From: Marisimplicoccus sp038147335
GTDB taxonomy: Bacteria; Bacteroidota; Bacteroidia; Flavobacteriales; Flavobacteriaceae
Direction: 5' to 3'
NCBI GenBank assembly: GCA_038147335.1
Contig: JAYQTK010000002.1
Span: 248,001-312,000 of the forward strand
Length of the DNA stretch: 64,000 nt
The notes under the pieces were generated by a model that made no database searches, was not told the DNA's origin, and saw nothing but the letters and a program-made list of their open reading frames with translations. The position numbers and the translations under genes were made by a program. Numbering within the stretch: the stretch's first letter is position 1; every line of letters begins with the position of its first letter. Positions 1 to 9,136 of the stretch are shown in pieces.

Positions 1-1004
1 TCACACCTTACTATTCCACCAAATATATTAACCAGTATTGCTTTTACATTTGAATCTTGCAGAATTAATCTAAATGCTTTTTCAACCCTGCTTGAATCAG
101 CAGTTCCACCAACATCAAGAAAATTAGCAGGCTCACCTCCAGCAAGTTTAATCAAATCCATTGTTGCCATTGCTAAGCCAGCTCCATTTACCATACACCC
201 AACATTTCCATCTAAGTCAACATAATTTAGCCCAGACTCTCTAGCCTCAACTTCAACAGGATTTTCTTCACTAAGGTCTCGCATTGATTCATATTCAGCG
301 TGTCTAAAAAGAGCATTTTCATCAATAGTTACTTTAGAATCTACAGCTATAATTTTATCATCAGCTGCCTTAAGAACAGGATTAATTTCAAAAAGTGATG
401 CATCTGACCCAGTGTATGCATTGTAGAGATTAGTAACAAATTTTACCATATTTTTAAAAGCTTGGCCTTTTAAACCAAGATTAAATGCAATTTTTCTAGC
501 TTGAAAAGGAAGAATTCCAGAACCAGGGTCAATTTCTTCATTAAATATTAGATCTGGAGTATTTTCTGCAACTGCCTCAATATCTACTCCACCCTCTGTT
601 GAGTATACAATCATATTTTTTGAAGATGATCTATTCAGTAACACTGACATATAAAACTCTTTTCTATCACCCTCACCATCATAATATACATCTTCAGCAA
701 TTAAAACCTTATTTACTAGCTTACCTTCTTTAGGAGTTTGTGGAGTCACAAGATTCATTCCAATTATTTCTGAAGATATAGATCTTACCTCATCCAAAGA
801 TTTAGCAATTTTTACTCCTCCACCCTTTCCTCTTCCACCTGCATGAATTTGAGCTTTAACAACAAAAATTTCTGTTCCTGTTTCATTTGAAAGTTTTTTT
901 GCGCACTCAACAGCCTCATCGGGATTATTTGCTACATAGCCTCTTTGAATCGAAACATTAAATTTTTCTAATAATTGTTTTCCTTGATATTCATGTAAAT
1001 TCAT
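1..1004 (-). CDS. sucC: Succinyl-CoA ligase (ADP-forming) beta subunit, C-terminus cut by window edge
   Basis: TCA-cycle enzyme subunit that, with SucD, interconverts succinyl-CoA and succinate with ATP formation. My translation starts MNLHEYQGKQLL, the typical SucC N-terminus. It continues through the ATP-grasp region (QIHAGGRGKGGG) and the later motifs GNVGCMVNGAGLAMATMD and LVNIFGGIVRC. About 334 codons are present. The family is usually near 390-400 residues, so roughly 60 C-terminal residues lie outside the window. The gene is divergent from lysA, with 78 bases between the two starts. A perfect TATATTTG box sits five bases before the ATG. Confidence 0.96.
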   Translation of the reverse strand, partial: MNLHEYQGKQLLEKFNVSIQRGYVANNPDEAVECAKKLSNETGTEIFVVKAQIHAGGRGKGGGVKIAKSLDEVRSISSEIIGMNLVTPQTPKEGKLVNKVLIAEDVYYDGEGDRKEFYMSVLLNRSSSKNMIVYSTEGGVDIEAVAENTPDLIFNEEIDPGSGILPFQARKIAFNLGLKGQAFKNMVKFVTNLYNAYTGSDASLFEINPVLKAADDKIIAVDSKVTIDENALFRHAEYESMRDLSEENPVEVEARESGLNYVDLDGNVGCMVNGAGLAMATMDLIKLAGGEPANFLDVGGTADSSRVEKAFRLILQDSNVKAILVNIFGGIVRC

Positions 1005-1009
1005 GGCGA

Positions 1010-1017
1010 CAAATATA
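1010..1017 (-). promoter_or_regulatory. Putative -7 box of the sucC promoter
   Basis: On the minus strand this reads TATATTTG, a perfect match to the Bacteroidota -7 consensus TAnnTTTG. Only five bases separate it from the sucC ATG, so the transcript should be leaderless or nearly so. No convincing TTG -33 element is visible about 20 bases upstream. Confidence 0.55.
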
Positions 1018-1082
1018 ACCACAAAACTTAAGATATTTGAATTATTTAAAATCAGAATTATATTTATCACTTAAAACAAAAA

Positions 1083-2291
1083 ATGGATATTAAAATACTT
1101 AAAGAAGCTGCTTTAAAATTTGGAACTCCAATTTATTTGTATGATCTAAAAATCATTGAAAATCAATTTGACAAATTAAACAAAGAGTTAAGTGTTTTAG
1201 AAAACTACAAAATTCATTTTGCAGCCAAGTCTCTCTCTAATATTTCAATTTTAAAATATATTAAGAAAATGGGTGCTGGTCTTGATGCAGTTTCAATTGA
1301 GGAAGTTATGATTGGCCTGAAATGTGGTTTCAATAAAGATGAAATTCTATATACTCCTAATGGTGTTAGTTTTGAAGAGATAAAAGAGGTATTCAAACTT
1401 GGAGTTAAAATAAATCTTGATAGCATAGAATCTATAAAAGATTTTGTAGATGAGTTTGGCAATCAACCAATAACTGTTAGAATAAACCCAGGGATTTATG
1501 CTGGTGGAAATGATAATGTCAGTGTAGGACACTCTGAGTCAAAGTTTGGAATTCCTGAAGAAAGAATAGATGAATTGTTAGATATGGAAAATAAGGGTAA
1601 AATTAAAATCACAGGTCTTCATATTCACACTGGAAGTGATATAACTAAGAATAATCAATTTAAAGAAGGGATCAAGAAGATTTTCTCCATCGCTAGAGAC
1701 TTCAAAAACATTGAGAGTATTGATTTAGGTGGTGGAATAAAAATTCCATACTATAAGGATGACACTTCAACTAATCTAAATGATTATGTAAAAGAGGTTT
1801 CAAAGGAATTAAAAAAGTTTGAGTCAGAATTTAATAGGAAATTAAAACTAATATTTGAACCAGGTAAGTTTCTTGTTAGTGATTGTGGGTTTTTTATAAC
1901 TAGAGTAAATTACATTAAGTCCACAAAAACTAAAGATTTCCTTCAAGTAGATTCTGGCTTTAATCATTTACTAAGACCAACCCTATATGGGTCTCATCAT
2001 GAAATTATAAACCTATCTAATCCAGCAGGTAGAAAAAAAGAATACGATGTAGTAGGTTATATTTGCGAGAAAGACACCTTTGCTGAAAAAAGAAAGATTT
2101 CAGATACTTCTAAAGGAGATTTAATATGTTTTAAAAATGCTGGAGCATATGGGTTTAATATGTCTAGCAATTATAATAGTAGATCTAGACCTGCAGAAAT
2201 TTGTATTCTAGACGATAAATTATTTAAGATTAGGGAACCCGAGACTATTAATGATTTGTTATCAGGACAAATAGATATTTTTAATATGTAA
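1083..2291 (+). CDS. lysA: Diaminopimelate decarboxylase
   Basis: PLP-dependent fold III enzyme converting meso-diaminopimelate to L-lysine, the last step of lysine synthesis. The PLP lysine is in HFAAKSLSN (K49). Further family motifs are HIHTGSD, the glycine loop LGGGIK, EPGKFLVSDCG, the substrate cysteine motif CEKDTF and the C-terminal GAYGFNMSSNYNSR. The length of 402 residues is normal. The gene stands alone, divergent from sucC. Its product competes for the same diaminopimelate used by MurE encoded further along. Confidence 0.95.
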   Translation: MDIKILKEAALKFGTPIYLYDLKIIENQFDKLNKELSVLENYKIHFAAKSLSNISILKYIKKMGAGLDAVSIEEVMIGLKCGFNKDEILYTPNGVSFEEIKEVFKLGVKINLDSIESIKDFVDEFGNQPITVRINPGIYAGGNDNVSVGHSESKFGIPEERIDELLDMENKGKIKITGLHIHTGSDITKNNQFKEGIKKIFSIARDFKNIESIDLGGGIKIPYYKDDTSTNLNDYVKEVSKELKKFESEFNRKLKLIFEPGKFLVSDCGFFITRVNYIKSTKTKDFLQVDSGFNHLLRPTLYGSHHEIINLSNPAGRKKEYDVVGYICEKDTFAEKRKISDTSKGDLICFKNAGAYGFNMSSNYNSRSRPAEICILDDKLFKIREPETINDLLSGQIDIFNM

Positions 2292-2383
2292 ACTTTCTGT
2301 TGTTTTTTGTTTCTTAATATAAATTAAGGCCTAACATAATGTTAATTAAAACCAACCAATTATTTAATTAGATAATTTATAAT

Positions 2384-2391
2384 TAAGTTTG
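2384..2391 (+). promoter_or_regulatory. Putative -7 box upstream of the secreted protein gene
   Basis: TAAGTTTG matches TAnnTTTG perfectly and lies 19 bases before the ATG at 2411. No clear TTG -33 element is seen. Confidence 0.4.
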
Positions 2392-2410
2392 CCGTGAAAT
2401 TCTCAAAACT

Positions 2411-3115
2411 ATGAATAATATCAAACTATTTTTTGTACTGCTAACAACCGCCTCAATAAATGCTCAAGGAAATATAAACGGAAATATTACTGGTGCTGCT
2501 CAACAGGCATTAACAGATTTTGGAAATAGATCAAGTAGAGCACCTCAGCCATTAAATATTCAAGGAAGTCATTATTTTGATGCTGAATTTAAAAGCACAA
2601 AGCTTGAATATTTTGGAAAAGAACTTAATGATTCTGGCTATATGAGGTATAATGCTTTTAGAGATGAAATAGAAATGGCTGATACACCTGGACAAAAGGA
2701 ATCAGATTTGATCTTAATTAAGAGTAAAGACGTTATTCCTCTTATAAATGGAGAAAGATTTGAGTATTTACCACACAGAGTTGAGGAAGGAAGAGCTTAC
2801 ATAGGATATTTAGTGAATATCTATGATGGTAAGGAGAATAGACTTTATTTGAAAAGAAAGAAAACTTTTATGGAAGCAAAGGTTGCAAGGACTTCACTTG
2901 AAAATTCATTTCCTCCAAGATATGTAGAGAGTACAGAGATATATGTCAGTAAAAATGGTGATACACCAGTCTCTATTAAAACATCTAAAAAGTCCATTAT
3001 TAACTTTTTTGGATCCAATTCCGATAAAGTGAAAAAATATATCAAAGATCAAAAACTAAAAACATCAGAAATTAGCTCTCTTATTGAAATTTTTGAATTC
3101 GCAGAGAATTTATAG
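2411..3115 (+). CDS. Secreted protein of unknown function
   Basis: I do not recognise a named family. The first 18-19 residues form a Sec signal peptide (FFVLLTTASINAQ) with a probable cleavage after NA. The mature part is about 215 residues, has no cysteines and is rich in charged residues. It has a Gly/Asn-rich start (NINGNITGAAQQ) followed by a mixed-charge body with no obvious repeats or C-terminal sorting domain. It would be periplasmic or outer-membrane associated. It has its own putative -7 box and is separated from the downstream SusC gene by a 210-base AT-rich gap, so it is probably not part of that operon. Confidence 0.75.
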   Translation: MNNIKLFFVLLTTASINAQGNINGNITGAAQQALTDFGNRSSRAPQPLNIQGSHYFDAEFKSTKLEYFGKELNDSGYMRYNAFRDEIEMADTPGQKESDLILIKSKDVIPLINGERFEYLPHRVEEGRAYIGYLVNIYDGKENRLYLKRKKTFMEAKVARTSLENSFPPRYVESTEIYVSKNGDTPVSIKTSKKSIINFFGSNSDKVKKYIKDQKLKTSEISSLIEIFEFAENL

Positions 3116-3325
3116 ATTTTATAAGAATATCATAATTTTTTAACAAGTTTTTTGTCATATTTTTATTATTTTGACTTTTTCATAAAAAAAATCTCTTTTT
3201 TTTTAATTTTTTTTCAATAAACCTTATAGTTTCTTTTTTTTTCAGGAATTATTGATTTATCTTAGCCTTTACGAAAAATTTAAGAAAATTTTAACAAAAA
3301 TTTATTAATAACTAAATAACTAAGT
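3116..3325 (+). other. AT-rich leader region upstream of susC
   Basis: These 210 bases hold long T tracts (roughly 3176-3245), then an A-rich leader running up to the SusC ATG. No ORF or stable hairpin is visible. A weak TATCTTAG (3258-3265) is one base off the -7 consensus. The promoter for the SusC operon must lie here, but I cannot place it firmly. Confidence 0.35.
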
Positions 3326-6300
3326 ATGAAAAGCTTATTCAGATTACTAGTGGTTTTCTTGCTAACGGCTCAAATGTCGTTTGCTCAGAAGACAGTAACT
3401 GGTGTTGTTTCTGATAGTGATGGTCTTCCTTTACCGGGAGCTACCGTTCTTGTTCAGGGTACAACTACTGGTGTAACCACTGATTTCGATGGGAACTTTT
3501 CTATTAATGTTGCTGAAGGTCAGATTCTGGAATTCAGTTTCGTTGGTTATGAAACTGCAGCACTTGCTGTAGGTGCAGGCAACGTCATTAATGTGACTCT
3601 TTCCCTTGGAACTCAACTTGAAGAAGTTATTGTAACCAGTTTAGGTATTACTAGAGAAAAACGTGCACTTGGATATGCTGTATCTGAAGTTGACAACACT
3701 CAAATTGAGAACAGAGCATCTGGTGATGTTGCGCGTGTACTTTCTGGTAAAGCTTCTGGTGTACAGGTAACAAATCAAGGTGGTATTTCTGGATCAGGAA
3801 CAAGTGTTGTAATTAGAGGTTTAAGTACCTTTAGTTCAAGTAACCAACCATTATTTGTTGTTGATGGTGTACCTTTCCAAAGTGATACAAACGCTATGGG
3901 TAGTTTCACATCAGGTAATAATGGTTCTTCAAGATTCCTAGATCTAGATCCTAATAATATTGAATCTGTAAACGTTCTAAAAGGTTTAGCTGCTGCTACG
4001 CTTTATGGATCGCAAGGTAGAAACGGTGTAATTTTAATTACTACTAAATCCGGAACTACTGGTGCTGGTACAAGAGCTCAAAAGAATGAAGTAACTGTTA
4101 ATACATCTTACTTCACTAATGAGCTTGCTATGAAACCAGACTTTCAGATGCAATATGGTAATGGGTTCAACCAAAACTTTGGTTGGTTCTTTTCTAACTG
4201 GGGGCCTAGCTTCGATGAAGGTGGTCCTGCTGGATGGGGAAGACAAAATGCTATTAACGGAACAGTTTCAGGTCAGCCTGGATTCCTTAAGCACCCATAT
4301 AACAGTAACTTAAATGCTAGATTCCTTGCAAGAGATCTTTTACCTTTAATAGGTTTATCAATGGATTCTCTTTGGGAATGGAAGCCTTATGACAGTGTTG
4401 GTGATTTATTCCAGCCGGGAGAAATTATTAACACAAACATTAACTTCAGAGGTCAAAGTGATGATGGTAAAGTTTCTTATAACGTTAACTATGGTAATTT
4501 AGATGATAAAGGATTTACTCCTGGAAACACTCTAAGAAGAAACGCATTGAGTTTCGGTGGTAGAGCTGTTTTATCTAACAAAATTACTGTTAACGGTACA
4601 TTAAACTATACTTCAACTGATTTTAAAACTCCTCCTATTGCTGCGGCATATAGTAGTGGTTCTTCAGATTCATCATTATATGGTAACGTATTCTATACTC
4701 CAAGATCGGTTGGTATAGCTCAACTACCATATGCTCACCCAATTACTGGAGCATCAATTTATTATAGATCATCAAATGGTATTCAACACCCACTTTGGAC
4801 TGTTAACAATACTGGAGATGCTCAGATGACTCATAGGGTTTTTGGTGGTGTATCAGCTCAGTATGATATCTCTGATAATTTAAACATAAGATATAACTAC
4901 GGTTACGACGTATATAGTGAGGATAACACAAGTTATCAAAACAAAGGTGGTGTTGACGGAAGTCTTGAGACTCAATCAGGAATGTATGAAAAGTGGAACA
5001 ACACTTCTACAATATTCAACCACAGAATTGCTATAAACGGTGATTATGAACTTGATGATGACTGGTCTGTAACATTTAACGCTGGTGCTTCTGCTGTTGG
5101 TAGAGAATACGACAGAAACGGTGTTAGAAGTACAGGACAAAACGTATTTAACGTATTAAGACATTATAACTTTAACTCTCAGGAAGAAATTGAATTTTAC
5201 TCTAGAAGAAACGTACTTGGGGTATTTGCACAAGCTGCATTTGATTACCAAGACTACTTGTATTTTACTTTAGCATCTAGAACTGATTGGGTATCTAACC
5301 TATCAGAAGAAAATAGATCTATTACTTACCCATCTGCAAGTATATCTTTCGTGCCAACTTCTGTTTTAGACTTCGGTAATTTACCAATTGACTTCTTAAA
5401 AGTTAGAGCTAGTTACGGGACATCTGCAACATATCCTGGTGGATATCCGATTGCATCTACCCTTAATCTAGATACTAAAGATTTTAAAGTAGATGGAGTT
5501 GAAGTAATTACTAACACTACTGGTTCGCAATTAGGTAACACTGGATTAAAGCCTGAGTTACTTGCTGAGCTTGAGTTTGGATTGGAAGCTAATTTATTTG
5601 ATAATAGATTATCTGCTGAGATCTCTTACTTTGACAGAAATACTACTGATTTAATTATTACTCAACCACTTGACCCATCAACTGGATATACTTCTACAAG
5701 AACAAACATTGGTGAAATTAGTGCAACTGGTTGGGAAGTAGATCTTAACCTTGATTGGATTAGAGGTGATAAGTTTAACTGGAATACTTCAATTAACTAC
5801 ACTACTAACCAAGCAATCGTTGAAGATTTAGGTCAAAACACTGATCAAATTATTTATGCTGGATTCTCTACAAGAGGAAATGCTGCAATTCCTGGTCTTC
5901 CATTAACATCTATGATTGGTACTTCTGTATCAAGAGATGATCAAGGTAGACCATTAGTTGACGCTTCTGGTAGTTATAGAACAAACAACGATACTAACTA
6001 TAAAACTAATAAGTATGCATTAATTGGTGATAGTAACCCTGATTTCATTGCGAATATTGGAAATACTCTTACTTACGGAAATTTATCTCTTAATGTCCTA
6101 TTTAATGCAACTATTGGTGGAGATATGTATTCAAGTTTCATCATGACACTTCTTGGTAGAGGTATTACTACTGATACATTAGACAGAGAGTTACCTTATA
6201 TTTTACCAGGTGTTCTAGCTGATGGTTCTCCAAATAATAAAATGATCGATAACGCAACAACTTACTTTGGTAACCTTATTTTAGGAGGTGACGAGTTAAG

Positions 6301-6565
6301 AACTTGGGATGCTAGTGTATTAAGATTAAGTGAAGTATCACTTACTTATGATATACCTAGTTCTTGGTTAGACAAAACTCCATTTGGAGCGGCTTCAATT
6401 TCTGCACAAGGTTTCAACCTTTGGTATGATGCTTATAATACACCTGAAGGTATTAACTATGATCCGAACATCGCCGGTTTAGGTGTTGGTAACGGTTCAG
6501 GTTTTGAATACTTCAACGGTGTAAGTGCAAGAAGGTATGGTGTAAGTTTAAAATTAACTTTTTAA
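3326..6565 (+). CDS. SusC/RagA-family TonB-dependent outer membrane transporter
   Basis: Outer membrane barrel that imports nutrients using energy from TonB-ExbBD, working with its SusD partner. Signal peptide residues 1-20 (ending MSFAQ). A carboxypeptidase-regulatory-like domain occupies about residues 22-100 (TVTGVVSDSDG, LPGATVLVQGT, SFVGYE). The plug domain covers about 115-250 with signature motifs ALGYAVSEV, VVIRGLSTF, PLFVVDGVPF and GSQGRNGVILITTK. A long beta barrel ends in RRYGVSLKLTF, with the usual terminal phenylalanine. Length 1079 is typical. No glycoside hydrolase or protease genes accompany it, so the substrate is not indicated. Codon choice (GGT, GCT, AAC) differs from neighbours and suggests high expression. 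Confidence 0.95.
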   Translation: MKSLFRLLVVFLLTAQMSFAQKTVTGVVSDSDGLPLPGATVLVQGTTTGVTTDFDGNFSINVAEGQILEFSFVGYETAALAVGAGNVINVTLSLGTQLEEVIVTSLGITREKRALGYAVSEVDNTQIENRASGDVARVLSGKASGVQVTNQGGISGSGTSVVIRGLSTFSSSNQPLFVVDGVPFQSDTNAMGSFTSGNNGSSRFLDLDPNNIESVNVLKGLAAATLYGSQGRNGVILITTKSGTTGAGTRAQKNEVTVNTSYFTNELAMKPDFQMQYGNGFNQNFGWFFSNWGPSFDEGGPAGWGRQNAINGTVSGQPGFLKHPYNSNLNARFLARDLLPLIGLSMDSLWEWKPYDSVGDLFQPGEIINTNINFRGQSDDGKVSYNVNYGNLDDKGFTPGNTLRRNALSFGGRAVLSNKITVNGTLNYTSTDFKTPPIAAAYSSGSSDSSLYGNVFYTPRSVGIAQLPYAHPITGASIYYRSSNGIQHPLWTVNNTGDAQMTHRVFGGVSAQYDISDNLNIRYNYGYDVYSEDNTSYQNKGGVDGSLETQSGMYEKWNNTSTIFNHRIAINGDYELDDDWSVTFNAGASAVGREYDRNGVRSTGQNVFNVLRHYNFNSQEEIEFYSRRNVLGVFAQAAFDYQDYLYFTLASRTDWVSNLSEENRSITYPSASISFVPTSVLDFGNLPIDFLKVRASYGTSATYPGGYPIASTLNLDTKDFKVDGVEVITNTTGSQLGNTGLKPELLAELEFGLEANLFDNRLSAEISYFDRNTTDLIITQPLDPSTGYTSTRTNIGEISATGWEVDLNLDWIRGDKFNWNTSINYTTNQAIVEDLGQNTDQIIYAGFSTRGNAAIPGLPLTSMIGTSVSRDDQGRPLVDASGSYRTNNDTNYKTNKYALIGDSNPDFIANIGNTLTYGNLSLNVLFNATIGGDMYSSFIMTLLGRGITTDTLDRELPYILPGVLADGSPNNKMIDNATTYFGNLILGGDELRTWDASVLRLSEVSLTYDIPSSWLDKTPFGAASISAQGFNLWYDAYNTPEGINYDPNIAGLGVGNGSGFEYFNGVSARRYGVSLKLTF

Positions 6566-6591
6566 TCCCTAAATCAATAAATTAAAATATT

Positions 6592-8196
6592 ATGAAAACT
6601 TTAAACAAACTTTCGATTTTAGCTTTAACTAGCTTACTAGTTCTAAGTTCATGTGAAACAACTGAGTTAGATTTAACTTCTAACCCTAACGCTTTAAGTC
6701 CAGAACAAGCAAGTGCTGACTTATTTATCAACAACATTCAAGAGGATTTTGCTCGTTTTGTTGATGGTATGGGTGCTGTAGGTGGAAGACTTACAAGAGT
6801 TGCTCACATGGGTGGTGACAGATTATATAGAGACAATTATGGTCCTGGTTCATTCTCTGGTTTATGGTCAAGTGCCTACCAAGGAATGATGGAGGATATA
6901 AGAGTAATGAACGTAATTGCTGAAGAAAACGGCTTATCATACTATGTTGGTATGGGGCAGGTTATGCAGGCATACATTTTAATGACTCTAGTAGATTACT
7001 TCGGTGATGTACCTTACAGTGAGGCATTAAAAGGTTCTGAAAATCTTAACCCAGCTGCTGATTCAGGAGCATCTGTTTATGATGCTGCTCTTAGTTTACT
7101 TGATGCTGCAATTGGTAACTTTAACTCAGGTGGTGTAGCACCTCAGTACGATATGTACTATGGTGGTAGTGCTGCTGGTTGGATTAAAGCTGCAAACAGT
7201 ATTAAGAAAAGAGCATACCTAAATTTAGGTGATTATGGTGCATACAGCTCTATAACAAATTATATTACAGATAATTCAGATGATTTCGAATTTTCTTGGG
7301 GTACTAATGAAGTAAACCCAGATACAAGACATCCTATCTATACATACAACTACACCAACACTGGTGCAGGTGATTATCAGCCTAACTGGATGATGAACCT
7401 GATGATGCAAGGTAGAAATGGTATGAGAGATCCAAGAATAAACTACATGTACTACAGACAGGTTCAATATACTCCTGGAAAGGATGGGCCTATTGATGAG
7501 GTTAGTTTAGAATGTTCTGCTGATGGTTACTATATTGAGCCACACAGAATTGCATACGGATTATACTGTAACCTTCCTGAAGGATATTGGGGAAGAGATC
7601 ACGGTAACGATGAAGGTATTCCACCAGATGGATTCAAAAGAACACTAATGGGTGTATACCCTGCAGGTGGTGCTTATGATGACTCTAGCTATAGTTCACT
7701 TGGAAACGGTGACGGTTTAGGTGGTGCTGGTATTACTCCAGTTGTGTCTGCTGCATTAATGCATTTCTTAGATGCTGAGGTAGCTGTTATGACAGGTGGT
7801 GATCCTACTACATCGACTCTTGCTGGTATTACTGCAAACTTGAATAAAGTAGATGATATATCAGGAGCTCCAGCAATGGACGCGGCAACAGCGGATGCAT
7901 TTATTGCAGCCTTTGCTGCTGATTGGACAGCTGCTAGTACTTTAGATGCAAAGCTTGAGCTTTGGGCTGAAGAACTATGGAAGACTCAAAGAGGTAACGG
8001 AACAGATGCATATAATTCTTATAGAAGAAATGGATATCCAAAAAATCTTCAACCAACGGTTGAACCTGATCCAGGGCCATTCCCTGTATCAATGTGGTAT
8101 CCACAAAATTATGCGGCTAACAACTCTAATGTTACTCAGAAATCTGATTTAACAGGAAGAGTATTTTGGAATACTAACGGACCAGCGGTCGACTAA
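6592..8196 (+). CDS. SusD/RagB-family nutrient-binding outer membrane lipoprotein
   Basis: Surface lipoprotein that caps the SusC barrel and binds substrate. It has a lipoprotein signal peptide with lipobox LVLSSC, lipidated Cys at about residue 21. The N-terminal region LTSNPNALSPEQA and the helical MQAYILMTLVDYFGDVPYSE stretch are typical of the SusD-like TPR fold. The C-terminus holds WAEELWKTQRGNGTDAYNSY, also a family hallmark. The length of 534 is normal. It follows susC after 26 bases and precedes the third lipoprotein gene by 12, so the three form an operon. Confidence 0.93.
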   Translation: MKTLNKLSILALTSLLVLSSCETTELDLTSNPNALSPEQASADLFINNIQEDFARFVDGMGAVGGRLTRVAHMGGDRLYRDNYGPGSFSGLWSSAYQGMMEDIRVMNVIAEENGLSYYVGMGQVMQAYILMTLVDYFGDVPYSEALKGSENLNPAADSGASVYDAALSLLDAAIGNFNSGGVAPQYDMYYGGSAAGWIKAANSIKKRAYLNLGDYGAYSSITNYITDNSDDFEFSWGTNEVNPDTRHPIYTYNYTNTGAGDYQPNWMMNLMMQGRNGMRDPRINYMYYRQVQYTPGKDGPIDEVSLECSADGYYIEPHRIAYGLYCNLPEGYWGRDHGNDEGIPPDGFKRTLMGVYPAGGAYDDSSYSSLGNGDGLGGAGITPVVSAALMHFLDAEVAVMTGGDPTTSTLAGITANLNKVDDISGAPAMDAATADAFIAAFAADWTAASTLDAKLELWAEELWKTQRGNGTDAYNSYRRNGYPKNLQPTVEPDPGPFPVSMWYPQNYAANNSNVTQKSDLTGRVFWNTNGPAVD

Positions 8197-8208
8197 AACT
8201 AAATTATC

Positions 8209-9078
8209 ATGAAAAAATTATTTATATATCTTAGTTTAATTACTCTAGTAGTTTCATGTTCAAAAGAATTTTCTTCTGATGAGTATGGAGGTTACGAGAT
8301 GATGACTGACTACATGCTTAAAGAGTATGAGCAAGGTGCTGCACTTAGACAAATATCTAAGTCAGGTGAATACCAAGCTGCTACTCCAGGAACTTCAGTA
8401 GTTAACTGGACTCTTGAGCCACACGACTCAGAAATGGGTGGTTTGACTCAAAATGTTGAAGTTTACTTGAAGTTTAACTCAGGTGCTGAAGTATTATATC
8501 AGACTATTAATAGATCTGAAATGTACGATGGTCCTGTAGGTCTTCCTAGATTCGACATATCTATATCACTAACTCAGGCACTTGGTGCACTTGGAGTTGG
8601 TACTTTTAGAGGTAATGATGTCGTAACAGTAAGATTTCAATTAAACCTTACTGATGGAAGAAGTTTCTCAAGAACAAATGTTACTGGATCTATGACTGGT
8701 GCATATTTTAGATCTCCATATCAATATCCAATTGTAATTGGATGTAGATTTGATGCAAACAATACTGGTGCTGTACCTGGTGTTTATACAATTTCAGGTC
8801 AGGACAGTTGGGGAGATGGTTGGAATGGTGCTACGCTTGAGTGGACAATCGATGGTGTAACTACATCATGGACTGTTGAAGGAACTGACGGAACAACTTC
8901 GTTCACAGTTCCAGCTGGTGCTTCAACTTTCGGTTTCGCATTTACATCAGGAGACTGGGATAGTGAGATTACTTATCAAGTTAATTGGACAGCTTTAGAT
9001 GGTTCTGGATCTCAAACTGCTTTATCGGACGGAACAAGTCCTGCAGTTGGATTCAAGGCTATGAACATTTGTCAATAA
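8209..9078 (+). CDS. SusCD-associated lipoprotein with C-terminal DSWGDGWNG domain
   Basis: Third gene of the SusCD operon. Lipobox LVVSC gives a lipidated Cys near residue 17, followed by SKEFSSDEYGG, an acidic start that could act as a surface-export signal. Residues about 40-180 (VNWTLEPHDSE, VEVYLKFNSG, LNLTDGRSFSR, SPYQYPIVIGC) resemble the third proteins I know from other flavobacterial SusCD pairs. Residues about 185-289 add a separate beta-rich domain with DSWGDGWNGATLEW, a pattern recurring in secreted marine bacterial proteins. The function is unknown; a surface accessory substrate-binding role is an inference. A strong terminator follows. Confidence 0.8.
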   Translation: MKKLFIYLSLITLVVSCSKEFSSDEYGGYEMMTDYMLKEYEQGAALRQISKSGEYQAATPGTSVVNWTLEPHDSEMGGLTQNVEVYLKFNSGAEVLYQTINRSEMYDGPVGLPRFDISISLTQALGALGVGTFRGNDVVTVRFQLNLTDGRSFSRTNVTGSMTGAYFRSPYQYPIVIGCRFDANNTGAVPGVYTISGQDSWGDGWNGATLEWTIDGVTTSWTVEGTDGTTSFTVPAGASTFGFAFTSGDWDSEITYQVNWTALDGSGSQTALSDGTSPAVGFKAMNICQ

Positions 9079-9098
9079 TTTGATTAGTCAATACTAAT

Positions 9099-9132
9099 AA
9101 AAGGAGGTTTTTTTAAACCTCCTTTTTTTTTT
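9099..9132 (+). terminator. Rho-independent terminator of the SusCD operon
   Basis: A perfect stem of at least 10 bp (AAGGAGGTTT at 9101-9110 pairing with AAACCTCCTT at 9115-9124) closes on a TTTT loop. An uninterrupted T run to about 9132 follows. It lies 21 bases after the stop of the third operon gene and only a few bases before the rlmB start. Confidence 0.88.
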
Positions 9133-9136
9133 ACAT

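Noticed and set aside
3168..3250. T-rich tracts as a terminator for the 2411 gene
   Set aside because: No GC-containing stem precedes the T runs, so a Rho-independent terminator is not supported.
3326..9078. SusCD locus as a polysaccharide utilisation locus
   Set aside because: No glycoside hydrolase, lyase, sulfatase or regulator gene flanks it, so a glycan substrate cannot be claimed.
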